In this document: positions 12,536 to 20,402 of the stretch, one piece after another | How positions within the stretch are numbered: position 1 is the first letter of the stretch | Layout: each line of letters opens with the position of its first letter | Assembly (NCBI RefSeq): GCF_041734735.1 | Contig: NC_134907.1 | Span: 277,429-341,428, forward strand | Length of the DNA stretch: 64,000 nt | Origin: Babylonia areolata | Taxonomy: Eukaryota > Mollusca > Gastropoda > Neogastropoda > Buccinidae | Direction of reading: 5' to 3' | The notes under the pieces: generated by a model | What the model was told of the DNA's origin: nothing | Database searches by the model: none | What the model saw: only the letters and a program-made list of their open reading frames with translations | Made by a program: the position numbers and the translations under genes

Positions 12536-14581
12536 GACGCGCGCGCGCGCGCGCGCGCACGCACACACACACACACACACACACACTTTAACTTTTCAAA
12601 ACACGTTTGTGCCTGTTGGTTGCGTTTAAAGAGACGGTAGTTTCGGTCCTATCTTGATCAACAAACATTTCTGTTGTGGTGTTTTAACCGTTTCCTAATC
12701 TAGGCTATTATTACAAACATTTGAAACATTATTTCTAACGGAACACGCATTGCTGAACACTGCCCAACTGACTAAGTAGCAGTGCAGGGCCTCCTCTGGT
12801 GTGTAACCTTCTCGTGACGGACATAGTATCGATAGTCCCTTGTGGACATTCCGACGCTGAGACCGAAAGACGAATCCGAATGTGGCTGTGTGTATTTGTA
12901 TTGTATTTGTAAATCTCTTTTTTTGTCAACAGATTTCTCTGTGTGAAATTCGGGCTGCTCTTCCCAGGGAGAGCGCGTCGCTACACAGAGAGCGCCGATG
13001 AGCGATGTTGCAGTAATGCCACTGGATGCAGATGATAGGAATTAACAAATGAATAACATATAGATAAATGAATAAATGAATAAATATATTAACAGATAAA
13101 TAAATAAACAAATAAATAAATAGATAAATAAATAAATAAACAGATAAATGAATAACTAAATATTCCAAATGTGCTTAACTCGCAGTTGTCTATTCCTTTC
13201 CCTCTTGTTTTTCCCACTGGATGCAAATGGTAGTAACTGACGCATAAATAGATAAATATATAAATCTATTGAGATAAATAAATAGATAAACATTTATGAT
13301 GTGCTCAAATTGCAGTTGTCTATTCTTTCCCTCGTTCCCCTCCCACCCCCACCCCACCCACCACTCACCTAATGAGGACGTCAGAAAGACGACTTTGAAA
13401 CCAGGCGCATCTGCTGACGCATTGACGAAAGCAAAGTTGAAACACAGCACAGGCCGTCTCAATTGCCTGCGGTAGGGTGACGTCACCATGTTGGTTGTCG
13501 TCACACCCTGGGTGTCGGGGTTCAGTTCTGGGCACGACGACAGCTTGCGGTGGTCTGGACACACCCGCTGACCTCCTTCGTTCCTCCTCCAGGCCAGGAC
13601 CCCAACATCACTGCAGTTGTCTGTCCGCAACTGGGTCACGCTTCCCACAGGAACGTGCAGCTGCAGGAAGCAGTCAAACCTCGATGTGTTCAGTCCTGTC
13701 GATGTGTTGTTGTTATCAGTGCTGGCTTCTGTAATGGAAGCCTGTGTGATACACTGATCATTGTCGTTCAAAGGGTGAACTTTCAATGGCAGTTTATCAC
13801 CACTATCGTTGGTTGAAGTGGAATTGGTTGAAAGTGTTGCTGCATCGTGGTTCAAAGGAAGGCTGGCTGAAAACATAACTGCATCATAGTTTAAAGGCAG
13901 GCTGGTTGAAAACGTTGCTGTATCGTTGTTTAAAGGAAGGCTGGTTGAAAACGTTGCTGTATCGTTGTTTAAAGGAAGGCTGGTTGAAAACGTTGCTGTA
14001 TCGTTGTTTAAAGGAAGGCTGGTTGACAACGTTGCTGTATCGTTGTTTAAAGGAAGGCTGGTTGAAAACGTTGCTGTATCGTTGTTTAAAGGAAGGCTGG
14101 TTGACAACGTTGCTGTATCGTTGTTTAAAGGAAGACTGGTTGAAAACGTTGCTGTATCGTTGTTTAAAGGAAGGCTGGTTGACAACGTTGCTGTATCGTT
14201 GTTTAAAGGAAGACTGGTTGACAACGTTGCTGTATCGTTGTTTAAAGGAAGACTGGTTGAAAACGTTGCTGTATCGTTGTTTAAAGGAAGGCTGGTTGAC
14301 AACGTTGCTGTATCGTTGTTTAAAGGAAGGCTGGTTGAAAACGTTGCTGTATCGTTGTTTAAAGGAAGGCTGGTTGAAAACGTTGCTGTATCGTTGTTTA
14401 AAGGAAGGCTGGTTGAAAACGTTGCTGTATCGTTGTTTAAATTGTTCTCATTGTCCTCTTTCTGAACACCGACTTTCTCTGTTCGCTCTTTGCCTTTCGC
14501 AGTCGAAGTGTTCAACGTTATCAGAATCATAAGAGAGATAAGTTTTGTGTAACGTGATGACAATGTCCTGTTCAGAAACAT
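959..14581 (-). CDS. Secreted CUB-LDLa-C-type-lectin protein, left copy (partial gene)
   Basis: The gene runs leftward and leaves the window after exon 3. Exons are 14,581-13,369, 7,190-6,676 and 1,206-959, with GT/AG borders and matching phases (1, then 0). The ATG at 14,581 opens a signal peptide (MFLNRTLSSRYTKLISLM...), as on the right arm. Order of parts: signal peptide, Ser/Thr/Asn-rich stalk with about 16 copies of a 13-residue repeat, CUB-like cysteine-containing region, second CUB-like region ending in an LDLa-like module (CDGQLQCLGGEDETQC), and the first half of a C-type lectin domain (GATLASFDS, WIDMHS). The exact family is not recognised. Extracellular recognition, perhaps immune, is inferred from the domains only. 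Introns hold LINEs and SINEs. The later lectin exon seen on the right lies outside the window here. Confidence 0.75.
1240..1390 (-). repeat. tRNA-derived SINE, 3' part (left arm)
   Basis: Read on the minus strand it goes from GGGAAACGAATGATGAGC to GTTTGTAAAGTGCTT and CTCATATAGC. This is the tail body of the SINE seen complete at 9,057-9,573. No tRNA head is attached here. The paired copy is 53,048-53,205. Confidence 0.75.
1391..1565. repeat. GAGAAAG hairpin repeat, left arm
   Basis: This is a compact cluster of GAGAAAGCGTGGG and TTTTCTCTCAATT motifs in alternating orientation, with GGGCGCCCCCGC in the middle. It can fold into several hairpins. Related units lie at 17,905-18,095 and 18,430-18,600. 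The right-arm twin is 52,873-53,047. No protein is recognised. Confidence 0.7.
1730..5680 (+). mobile_element. APE-type LINE, left-arm copy (broken)
   Basis: The GC-rich leader (about 1,730-2,440) resembles the leader of the LINE at 59.3-60.05 kb. Endonuclease (2,443-3,329): WNVRTLLDRE, ILGDFNARVG, LDYVIV, and a DHRL end. Reverse transcriptase (3,342-4,853): KAPGVDGI, GGFRSGRGTCDMVF, FVDLTMAFDTVN, GVKQGCVLAPTLFS, and catalytic FADD. The C-terminal part (4,929-5,594) ends in a CNTC...RIGLF zinc-finger remnant. Several frameshifts and stops break it, for example where SETR became RKP at about 2,563. It sits antisense in intron 2 of the lectin gene and is shared by both arms, so it predates the duplication. 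The clade is RTE/CR1-like but not settled by eye. Confidence 0.85.
5890..6100 (+). mobile_element. 3' end of another LINE (left arm)
   Basis: A short frame reads TCDRCDRDCLFRIGLYSQRR, a terminal zinc-finger motif typical of these LINE ORFs. It is followed by a 3' UTR with ATGACCGAAGGAGGCC. The twin is 48,505-48,700, minus. Its 5' side is lost. Confidence 0.65.
6100..6670. repeat. GACA/GAGA-rich simple repeat, left arm
   Basis: About 570 bp of degenerate GACA, CAGA and GAGA units with embedded CACATATAGAGAGA. The open frames through it are compositional and not genes. It lies in intron 2 just after the exon 2 donor. The right twin is 48,010-48,440; the 2A-LINE is inserted between that exon and this tract on the right arm. 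Confidence 0.85.
6676..7190 (-). CDS. Left gene exon 2: second CUB-like region and LDLa-like module
   Basis: The exon is 515 nt, bounded by TCTTCCAG and GCAAG/GTGACT. It starts GYIQTLRNIKQRYNSC and continues with TPPPGQVIFV, typical of a CUB start. It ends with FPCDGQLQCLGGEDETQC, an LDL-receptor class A pattern with an acidic calcium-site cluster. The exon has the same length as its right-arm partner, but about 40 of 515 bases differ by eye, with about 30 amino-acid replacements among 171 residues. Exon 1 joins it in phase (G|GT gives Gly). Confidence 0.8.
7340..8110 (-). mobile_element. 5'-truncated LINE, C-terminal fragment (left arm)
   Basis: The frame 8,077-7,565 encodes a LINE C-terminal domain: WHRTMLAQFRLRTLGFN, a CPYPLC zinc-knuckle-like motif, and HFMFDYNSYDDLRS. 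The 3' UTR ends in AAGTGTCAAAGCGTC. Its 5' end abuts a GA tract (8,113-8,175). The right twin is 41,365-42,168. Confidence 0.8.
8113..8175. repeat. GA microsatellite
   Basis: About 31 perfect GA units adjoining the truncated LINE end. The right-arm counterpart is the longer, interrupted TC/TCTG tract at 41,262-41,360. Confidence 0.95.
8451..8876. repeat. 24-bp minisatellite, about 18 copies, left arm only
   Basis: The unit is about CATAAGGTACAATAGCTCAC plus AAAG. The matching right-arm site (about 40,960-41,000) has one unit. The open frame through it (SIRYNSSQ repeats) follows from a unit length divisible by three and is not evidence of a gene. Confidence 0.93.
9057..9573 (-). repeat. Full tRNA-derived SINE (left arm)
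   Basis: On the minus strand the head reads CAGCCGAGTGGTTAAAGCG (A box) and GGGTTCGAATCTC (B box), like a tRNA. A body of about 400 bp follows, ending GCGCTTAGAGCTTGGTCTCC and TATATAAAG. The right-arm twin is split by the insert at 37,511-40,370. The head is a polymerase III promoter remnant and not a working tRNA gene. Confidence 0.85.
9925..10360 (-). mobile_element. LINE 3' UTR fragment (left arm)
   Basis: Same 3' end as the fragment at 7,340-8,110 (AAGGACCTCATGGCCAATG, then CACTTTGACAC), with no long frame left. A GA tract (10,366-10,428) flanks its 5' end. The right twin is 36,345-36,795. Confidence 0.7.
10432..11640 (-). mobile_element. 5'-truncated CR1/jockey-like LINE (left arm)
   Basis: Frames 11,625-11,443 and 11,446-11,123 encode HHKIFGVTIDNNTSWS and INYASTVWDSASDNIMKPQL. 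These match the C-terminal part of the LINE at 61-64 kb (HHKILGVTIDNNLSWS). The 3' region contains an ~84-bp tandem duplication (about 10,535-10,690). The tail GAAATAAAATTTCGTTCG is seen on the right twin. A TA tract (11,168-11,203) interrupts it. Confidence 0.8.
11765..12350. repeat. 22-bp minisatellite, about 26 copies (left arm)
   Basis: The unit is about ATAATGTTTAAACACCCTCT plus CC, with an ATCATTAAGTTTAAACGCC variant block at the right end. The right arm has about half as many, more degenerate units (34,255-34,560). It lies in intron 1 of the lectin gene. Confidence 0.93.
12500..12585. repeat. TC/CA/GC compound microsatellite
   Basis: TC units, then CA, then an alternating GCGCGC block and CA again. 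The alternating purine-pyrimidine core could adopt Z-form DNA. The right-arm twin (34,075-34,125) is shorter and lacks the GC block. Confidence 0.85.
13369..14581 (-). CDS. Left gene exon 1: signal peptide, repeat stalk, first CUB-like region
   Basis: The exon is 1,213 nt and ends in phase 1 at a clean donor (TTAG then GTGAGT). A hydrophobic signal sequence is followed by a stalk of 13-residue repeats (NNDTATFSTSLPL type). Then comes a region with CFLQLHVPVGSV, a CPDH...CPEL stretch and FNFAFVNAS, which looks CUB-like in length and alternation. Each complete repeat holds an N-D-T glycosylation sequon. The right copy lacks nearly all repeats, so the left exon is 546 nt longer. Confidence 0.8.
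13830..14441 (-). repeat. Coding minisatellite, 39-bp unit, about 16 copies
   Basis: The 39-bp unit encodes NNDTATFSTSLPL (or ATLSTSLPL). About 14 near-perfect units and 2 degenerate ones keep the exon 1 frame open. Each good unit contributes one N-D-T sequon and several Ser/Thr, as in a mucin-like stalk. The right-arm gene holds one unit plus one degenerate unit (about 33,010-33,080). The expansion is therefore copy-specific. Confidence 0.92.
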
Positions 14582-14689
14582 TGTGAAATGTAATATCTTG
14601 TGATGTAATGTTTGGATCTGCAGGGTTTGTGTCAGTTGTGATGAGTTGCTGATTTCGGATTGACAATATCCATATATGTATGATTGTTT

Positions 14690-14825
14690 GTGTGTATGTG
14701 CGTGTGTGTGTGTGTGAGAGAATTTTTTTTCTTTAGTTTGCAATATGACCAACGTATACACTAGAAACACACACACACACACACACACACATGTACGCAC
14801 GCGTGCGCGCACACACAGACACACA

Positions 14826-14876
<51 letters not shown>

Positions 14877-14880
14877 AATC
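14690..14880. repeat. CA/GC microsatellite at the inner edge of the left arm
   Basis: CA runs with CACGCGTGCGCGC and a GCGCGCGCGC end. Similarity to the right arm is last seen through the TATACACTAGAAACACAC segment and is lost beyond about 14,876. Confidence 0.8.
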
Positions 14881-14994
14881 GGCGTTCAAAGCATCTATTC
14901 CATAAGGACATTTCTCTCTTCCGCCACTCCCTTTGGTTTTATATTTTTTTCAATTTTGTTGTTGTTGTTTTCTTAATTGATATATTTCTTCATT

Positions 14995-15035
<41 letters not shown>

Positions 15036-15105
15036 CAGAGAACGTGCAACTTCTAATTAACCAGTGGTGTTACATAAAGTCGGCCATGACGCAATTGACA
15101 CACAT

Positions 15106-15158
<53 letters not shown>

Positions 15159-15328
15159 CATACATACATACATTTATATTTCTCTCTGTGTGTCGGTGTC
15201 ACAAATTGTGACGACAGTTTTTTCTCCACCCTCTCCTTTCACTTTTCCTCCTCCTCCCATCCTTCAGTTCGGGTAGATGTCCCGAACTGCGCACGAACCA
15301 CGTGCATGATACTCACTTCACCTGAGCG
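14881..15328. other. Spacer start, no gene seen
   Basis: It contains TG, CA and TATA microsatellites (15,000-15,032, 15,100-15,160) and otherwise plain AT-rich sequence up to the LTR element. No supported coding region. Confidence 0.6.
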
Positions 15329-17617
15329 TGAGGCACGAATATGTGTGCCGGTCTGGGTTTTGGCTTGTTGTTTTTTATTTGTTTTTTTGTTTGTTTGTTT
15401 TTTGGTGAGTGTATAGTTGTGTGGTAAATCGGAATCAAATTACTATAATCTAATACATATAATTTTCACCTGAGTGCTTGATATAGAGAGAGCGGAAGAG
15501 AATAAATTTTGTATGGGAGAGAAACATCCGTATTCTGTGTTTGTGTTGTCGGGTGAACTGGGGTGGGTGTTAGTTTTTAAAACAGCTCTCGACCTCTTCC
15601 CTAGGGGGGTCGTGACAATGGTGGAGATGCGGGGTACCAAGTTCTAGGGAATGTAGCGCAGGTTGGTGGTAGGGTGTGATTGTCTTGTTTGTCTATGTTT
15701 TGTGTTCCAGACATGTCTCATTTCTTTTTGGATAGTCCTTGTGGAGGTGTTTAAGGTTGTTTAGTCGTTAGGTGACTCTCGTTGACTGCTTGGTAGTAAA
15801 GGGGGACCTGAAGTTAGTGACTGAGAAACTTTATAATTCACGTTTTGTGTAGTTGCTGCACGTTGGGAATTAAGGAAACATGCCTGTAACGAGAAAAACT
15901 TGTGCGGCCTCTCCTCCTAGCTCGGGGTCAGGGGGGAGCAGGGCAGAAGGCGGCTCACCTTCTCTCGGTGCTGAAAAAAAGACTGAATTGTCTGGGTGGA
16001 TTCAGGGCCACCTGAAGGAGGCTAGTCCTGAAGGCGGTTTCGTTGAAGGGATGAAGAGTGAGTCTAATTCCGTACCTTCTCAGGATATGTACTCTTAATT
16101 TCAAGGTGTCGGGCGCTGACTTAGGTTTGTCTGGAGAGGCGTTGGCCTTTTTCTTGTGTCGGTTGATATTTTTGCCAATTTTATTGTTATTGAGTCTTAA
16201 AATCATGATACAATTTTAGCTTAGTTCACTGTTGTGTACAACTGGGCGTTGGCTCTGAATGTTAGGTGTAGAGAGTGCGAGCGCTGTGTATGTGTTATGT
16301 ATTTTTGCCTTGTCAGTGGAATTATATTCCAGCGTTGCATTTTGAATGTGCTGTACATTTTTTGTTAATTATCGTTAAAAATAGTATTACTCAGCACGGA
16401 GGGAACATTCCGTAATGTTCCAGCTCTCACCGCGTCCAGGGTCCCGGGCCTTTCGTCTGGTGACCCAGATCTTCGTCCAGCCCAGCCGGTGTCCTGTGTC
16501 CTGGGTCCCAGGCTTTCGACTGGTGTCCTGGGTCTTCACCCCCTCCTGTCCTGTGACTGGTGTCCTGGGTCTTCACCCCCTCCTGTCCTGTGACTGGTGT
16601 CCTGGGTCTTCACCCCCTCCTGTCCTGTGACTGGTGTCCTGGGTCTTCACCACCACCTGTCCCGTGACTGGTGTCCTGGGTCTTCACCCCCTCCTGTCCC
16701 GTGACTGGTGTCCTGGGTCTTCACCCCCTCCTGTCCCGTGACTGGTGTCCTGGGTCTTCACCCCCTCCTGTCCCGTGACTGGTGTCCTGGGTCTTTGTCC
16801 CCTCCTGTCCCGTGACTGGTGTCCTGGGTCTTCACCCCCTCCTGTCCCGTGACTGGTGTCTTGGGTCTTCACCCCCTCCTGTCCTGTGACTGGTGTCCTG
16901 GGTCTTCACCCCCTCCTGTCCCGTGACTGGTGTCCTGGGTCTTCACCCCCTCCTGTCCTGTGACTGGTGTCCTGGGTCTTCACCCCCTCCTGTCCTGTGA
17001 CTGGTGTCCTGGGTCTTCACCCCCTCCTGTCCCGTGACTGGTGTCCTGGGTCTTCACCCCCTCCTGTCCTGTGACTGGTGTCCTGGTTCCGGGCCTTTTG
17101 ACTTGTGGCCTGGGTCTTTGTTTGCTTGGCACTGTATGCCGAGTCCTGGTACCTAGGCCTTTTGATTGAGGGCGTGTGCCTTTGGTCTGACTTCTGCGCC
17201 ACGCGTCCGCCGACGTTCGTCTGGAGCCGTGTGTCAGCTTTTTTTTTTTTCTTTTGTTTTTCTTTTTTAAGAGGGAAGCTTCCTGAAGCCAGCAAAAACG
17301 CTACACTGAGTACGAATATGTGTGCCGGTCTGGGTTTTGGCTTGTTTTTTTGTGTGTGTGTGTTTTTGTTTTGTTTTGTTTTTTGTTTTTGTTGGTTTTG
17401 TTGGTGTGTGTATAGTTGTGTGCGTAAATCAGAATCAAAATACTATTATTTGATACATATAATTTTCACCTGAGTGCTTGTGATAGAGAGAGCGGAAGAG
17501 AATAAATTTTGTATGGGAGAGAAACATCCGTATTCTGTGTTTGTGTTGTCGGGTGAACTGGGGTGGGTGTTAGTTTTTAAAACAGCTCTCAACCTCTTCC
17601 CTAGGGTGGTCGTGACA
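15329..17617 (+). mobile_element. Short fossil LTR retroelement, non-autonomous type
   Basis: Two direct repeats (15,329-15,617 and 17,307-17,617) begin TGAG, end CGTGACA, and carry AATAAA. They differ by roughly 5% outside T-rich runs, which suggests a moderately old insertion. A TGGTGGAGATGCGGGG stretch directly after the left repeat looks like a primer-binding site. The interior is only about 1.7 kb. It has a short gag-leader-like frame (15,880-16,098, start MPVTRKTCAASPP) and a large 37-bp minisatellite, and no recognisable pol. It is a broken or non-autonomous fossil. Clear target-site duplications were not found. Confidence 0.7.
16515..17085. repeat. 37-bp minisatellite inside the LTR element
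   Basis: The unit is about GTGACTGGTGTCCTGGGTCT followed by TCACCCCCTCCTGTCCT, repeated about 15 times with few variants. A degenerate start is visible from about 16,435. Confidence 0.93.
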
Positions 17618-17904
17618 GTAGGTATGGGACAGGTGAAGGTGAAGTGGGTATGTATGTACACGTGTTCGTGCTTTTTTTTTTCTTTGCTTTTGTTTGTCAT
17701 GATCTTTATTCCTATGTTTGTACAAACCTGGCTTTCACTTTCCACAGAAAAGCCGATACGGTATTTGAGTCTCACCCATCTGAAGGAAAAGACCAATCCG
17801 ATCAGCAGTTGAGTTTACTGCCTTAAATGCTCATGAAGTACACTTATATGTTCCAGTGTGGAGACGCATCCTTTCTTTATCCTGTTGGAGACACCTAAAG
17901 AGCC

Positions 17905-18095
17905 CACACTTTCTCGCAAACCCACGATTTCTCTTTACGAGAAAGATTGGAATTATGAGAAAGTGTTGTCATTCCCCTCCCGCATTTTCTCTCAATGTGT
18001 GAGAAAGCGTGGGGAGTTCCCTCATTTTTATATCAGGAAAGTATCCTTTATCATCGGAGATGGTTTCTTGTCTTTCCCCGACACAAATCCTGAAG
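17905..18095. repeat. GAGAAAG hairpin repeat, spacer copy 1
   Basis: It contains ACGAGAAAGATTGG, TATGAGAAAGTG, TTTTCTCTCAATG and TGAGAAAGCGTGGGGA, then a shared tail with CATCGGAGATGG. It aligns with 18,430-18,600 and with 1,391-1,565. Confidence 0.68.
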
Positions 18096-18429
18096 AAAAA
18101 TGAGAGAAAGAAAAGGACCAGAGAAAGAGGGGGGTGACGCTAACAACGATCATGTTGATGACAATGGTGTTTGCGAATATATCAACAATAGTGACACTGA
18201 AACTATCTGTTGTATTTCACATGAGATGGATCATTGCATCTACCTCAAATTCAACTTCGGAATCAATAGCAAACAACAAAATTAAGGTGATGCTTAAAAC
18301 TGAAACAGAACTCAAGTATACTTGAACCCAGTCTTTTCCAAGGGATGTTGGGAACAGCATCGAAATGATTGAACTTTCTACATAAACATGACAGAAAAGG
18401 GTGTTTCTCAATGCTTTACTCTCGCGTAG

Positions 18430-18600
18430 GGAGTGTTAGCCCACGATTCCTCGCAGTTCCAATGATGTCTCCCACTTTGAGAGAAATCGTGGGACTGTGA
18501 GAAAGTGGGGTTGTTCCCCTCCCACATTGTCTATCAATTGTTCTTTGTCATCGGGTTGGATTCCTGTCTTTTACCAACACAAACCTTAGAGAAAATTGAG
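18430..18600. repeat. GAGAAAG hairpin repeat, spacer copy 2
   Basis: CCCACGATTCCTCGCAGTTCC pairs with GAGAAATCGTGGGACTGTG. It is followed by TTCCCCTCCCACATTGTC and the shared CATCGG tail. Only about 330 bp separate it from copy 1. Confidence 0.68.
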
Positions 18601-18735
18601 AGAGAGAGAGTTGGGGAGAGAGAGAGAGGGGGGGGGAGAGAGGGGGAGAGAGAGGGGGGGAGAGGGGGGGAGAGAGGGGGGGAGAGAGAGAGGGGGGAGA
18701 GAGAGGGGGGCGAGAGAGAGAGAGGGGGGGGGGCG

Positions 18736-18770
<35 letters not shown>

Positions 18771-18784
18771 AGAAAGAGGGGGAC
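18598..18784. repeat. Polypurine GA/G-rich tract
   Basis: About 185 bases almost entirely of G and A on the plus strand, including several runs of 7-9 G. The frames through it are compositional. Confidence 0.92.
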
Positions 18785-19369
18785 GACGACAACGACAATG
18801 TGTCCAGTTTCTGTCTGTCAATGGACTGGAGGTTTGAATCCTCAATAACAACATTGACTAGTTTTCCTTGGGCGGGAAAGCGTAGTGCACTTGAAGGCAG
18901 GGTCAGTGTTGGATTTTGTTATCTGATGTAGGCCTTTCTGTGATGTGCGTTGTGACAGTACCAGTGTCAGCCATTAGTGCAGACACACTGACTGCCTGAC
19001 AATCAGCCGCAACACTTGTGTTTGCCATACAAACGCCATCATGTACTTTTGGCGTGGTTGTATTTGACGGGGTATAGTCAGACATTCTGTGGACGAATCT
19101 TTAGTTGTCATTCCACTGTAATCACTCTTTGCTTTAATGATGTGTTTTTGGCGGTGTCTGCTATTTATCAATCTAGTTTGGTCTTTGAACAGACCACGCA
19201 GGGCATTTCCCTCTTCTTGCAGACTGTCGTTTTTGTTTGTGTTTTGAGTGCTTCTTTTCCTGCATTGTCTGCGTCGCTATGTTCAGTGTATGGTCAGTGT
19301 GAGATTTCATGTCTGCATCCAGGTCCTTGATGCATGACCTGCACATCGGCTAACTGAATAACTGCAGGC

Positions 19370-19375
<6 letters not shown>
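18785..19375. other. Unassigned spacer segment
   Basis: Short minus-strand frames exist (for example 19,085-18,903, Ser/Thr-rich), but none is recognised. No splice-supported gene. Confidence 0.5.

Positions 19376-19434
<59 letters not shown>
19376..19434. repeat. CA microsatellite
   Basis: About 29 uninterrupted CA units. Confidence 0.97.
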
Positions 19435-19436
<2 letters not shown>

Positions 19437-19579
19437 ATGGAGAATCAGTGCTGTGTGTCTGCAGGCTGGTCAGTAGTGTCCTGTAGTGTGGGGGCAGAGG
19501 GGTGGCTGTCCACACAGGATGTTGTGCCAGTGTCTGTCTGCTGCACCTCGGCATCCTGATGCTGGTCACTGTCAGTCGG

Positions 19580-20066
19580 CGCTGTGTGTGATGTCATCAG
19601 TTATGATGGAAGGACGGCGGTTTGTGTGATGTCATCAGTCATGATGGAAGGACGGCGCTGTGTGTGATGTCATCAGTCATGATGGAAGGACGGCGCTGTG
19701 TGTGATGTCATCAGTTATGATGGAAGGACGGCGCTGTGTGTGATGTCATCAGTCATGATGGAGGGACGGCGCTTTGTGTGATGTCATCAGTCATGATGGA
19801 GGGACGGCGCTGTGTGTGATGTCATCAGTCATGATGGAAGGACGGCGCTGTGTGTGATGTCATCAGTCATGATGGAAGGACGGCGCTGTGTGTGATGTCA
19901 TCAGTCATGACGGACGGCGCTGTGTGTGATGTCATCAGTTATGACGGAGGGACGGAGCTGTGTGTGATGTCATCAGTCATGACGGAGGGACGGCGGTTTG
20001 TGTGATGTCATCAGTCATGACGGAGGGACGGCGGTTTGTGTGATGTCATCAGTCATGACGGAGTCC
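19580..20066. repeat. 38-bp minisatellite with CRE-like core, about 12 copies
   Basis: The unit is about GGCGCTGTGTGTGATGTCAT followed by CAGTCATGATGGAAGGAC. Each unit holds the inverted repeat TGATGTCATCA, close to CRE/ATF-type sites. Whether this has any regulatory effect is unknown. Confidence 0.92.
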
Positions 20067-20134
20067 TGCAGTTTGCTGACGATGGAGCACAGCACGTCAA
20101 ACTCACACCTGCCCCATGCCTGACACTGGTTGCC

Positions 20135-20402
20135 CTGTATCAGACATGAGTCATCTCCCTTGCCCTGTATCAGACATGAACCAGCTCCCTTGCCCTGTAT
20201 CAGACATGAACCAGCTCCCTTGTCATGTATCAGACATGAACCAGCTCCCTTGTCATGTATCAGACATGAACCAGCTCCCTTGCCCTGTATCAGACATGAA
20301 CCAGCTCCCTTGCCCTGTATCAGACATGAACCAGCTCCCCTCCCCTGTATCAGACATGAACCAGCTCCCTTAGCCTGTATCAGACATGAACCAGCTCCCT
20401 TT
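20135..20402. repeat. 30-bp minisatellite, 9 copies
   Basis: The unit is about CTGTATCAGACATGAACCAG plus CTCCCTTGCC. It is open in frames on both strands because 30 is divisible by three. No gene is inferred. Confidence 0.93.

Larger units (their letters stand above)
1..14876. repeat. Left arm of a large inverted duplication
   Basis: This stretch is the reverse complement of about 32,338-54,341, interrupted by insertions. Base 1 pairs with about 54,341, so the arm continues left of the window. Anchors are exon 3 (959-1,206 with 53,233-53,474), exon 2 (6,676-7,190 with 42,348-42,862), exon 1 (13,369-14,581 with 32,861-33,527), a LINE and SINEs. Over the first 230 bases I count about 7 mismatches (3%). 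The inner end lies in a CA/GC-repeat tract near 14,876, after which similarity stops. The arm carries expanded minisatellites that are short on the other arm. Confidence 0.95.

Noticed and set aside
18903-19171. Minus-strand frames with a CVVCSK motif, considered as a piggyBac-like C-terminus
   Set aside because: Only one cysteine pair, several stops, and no transposase core nearby.
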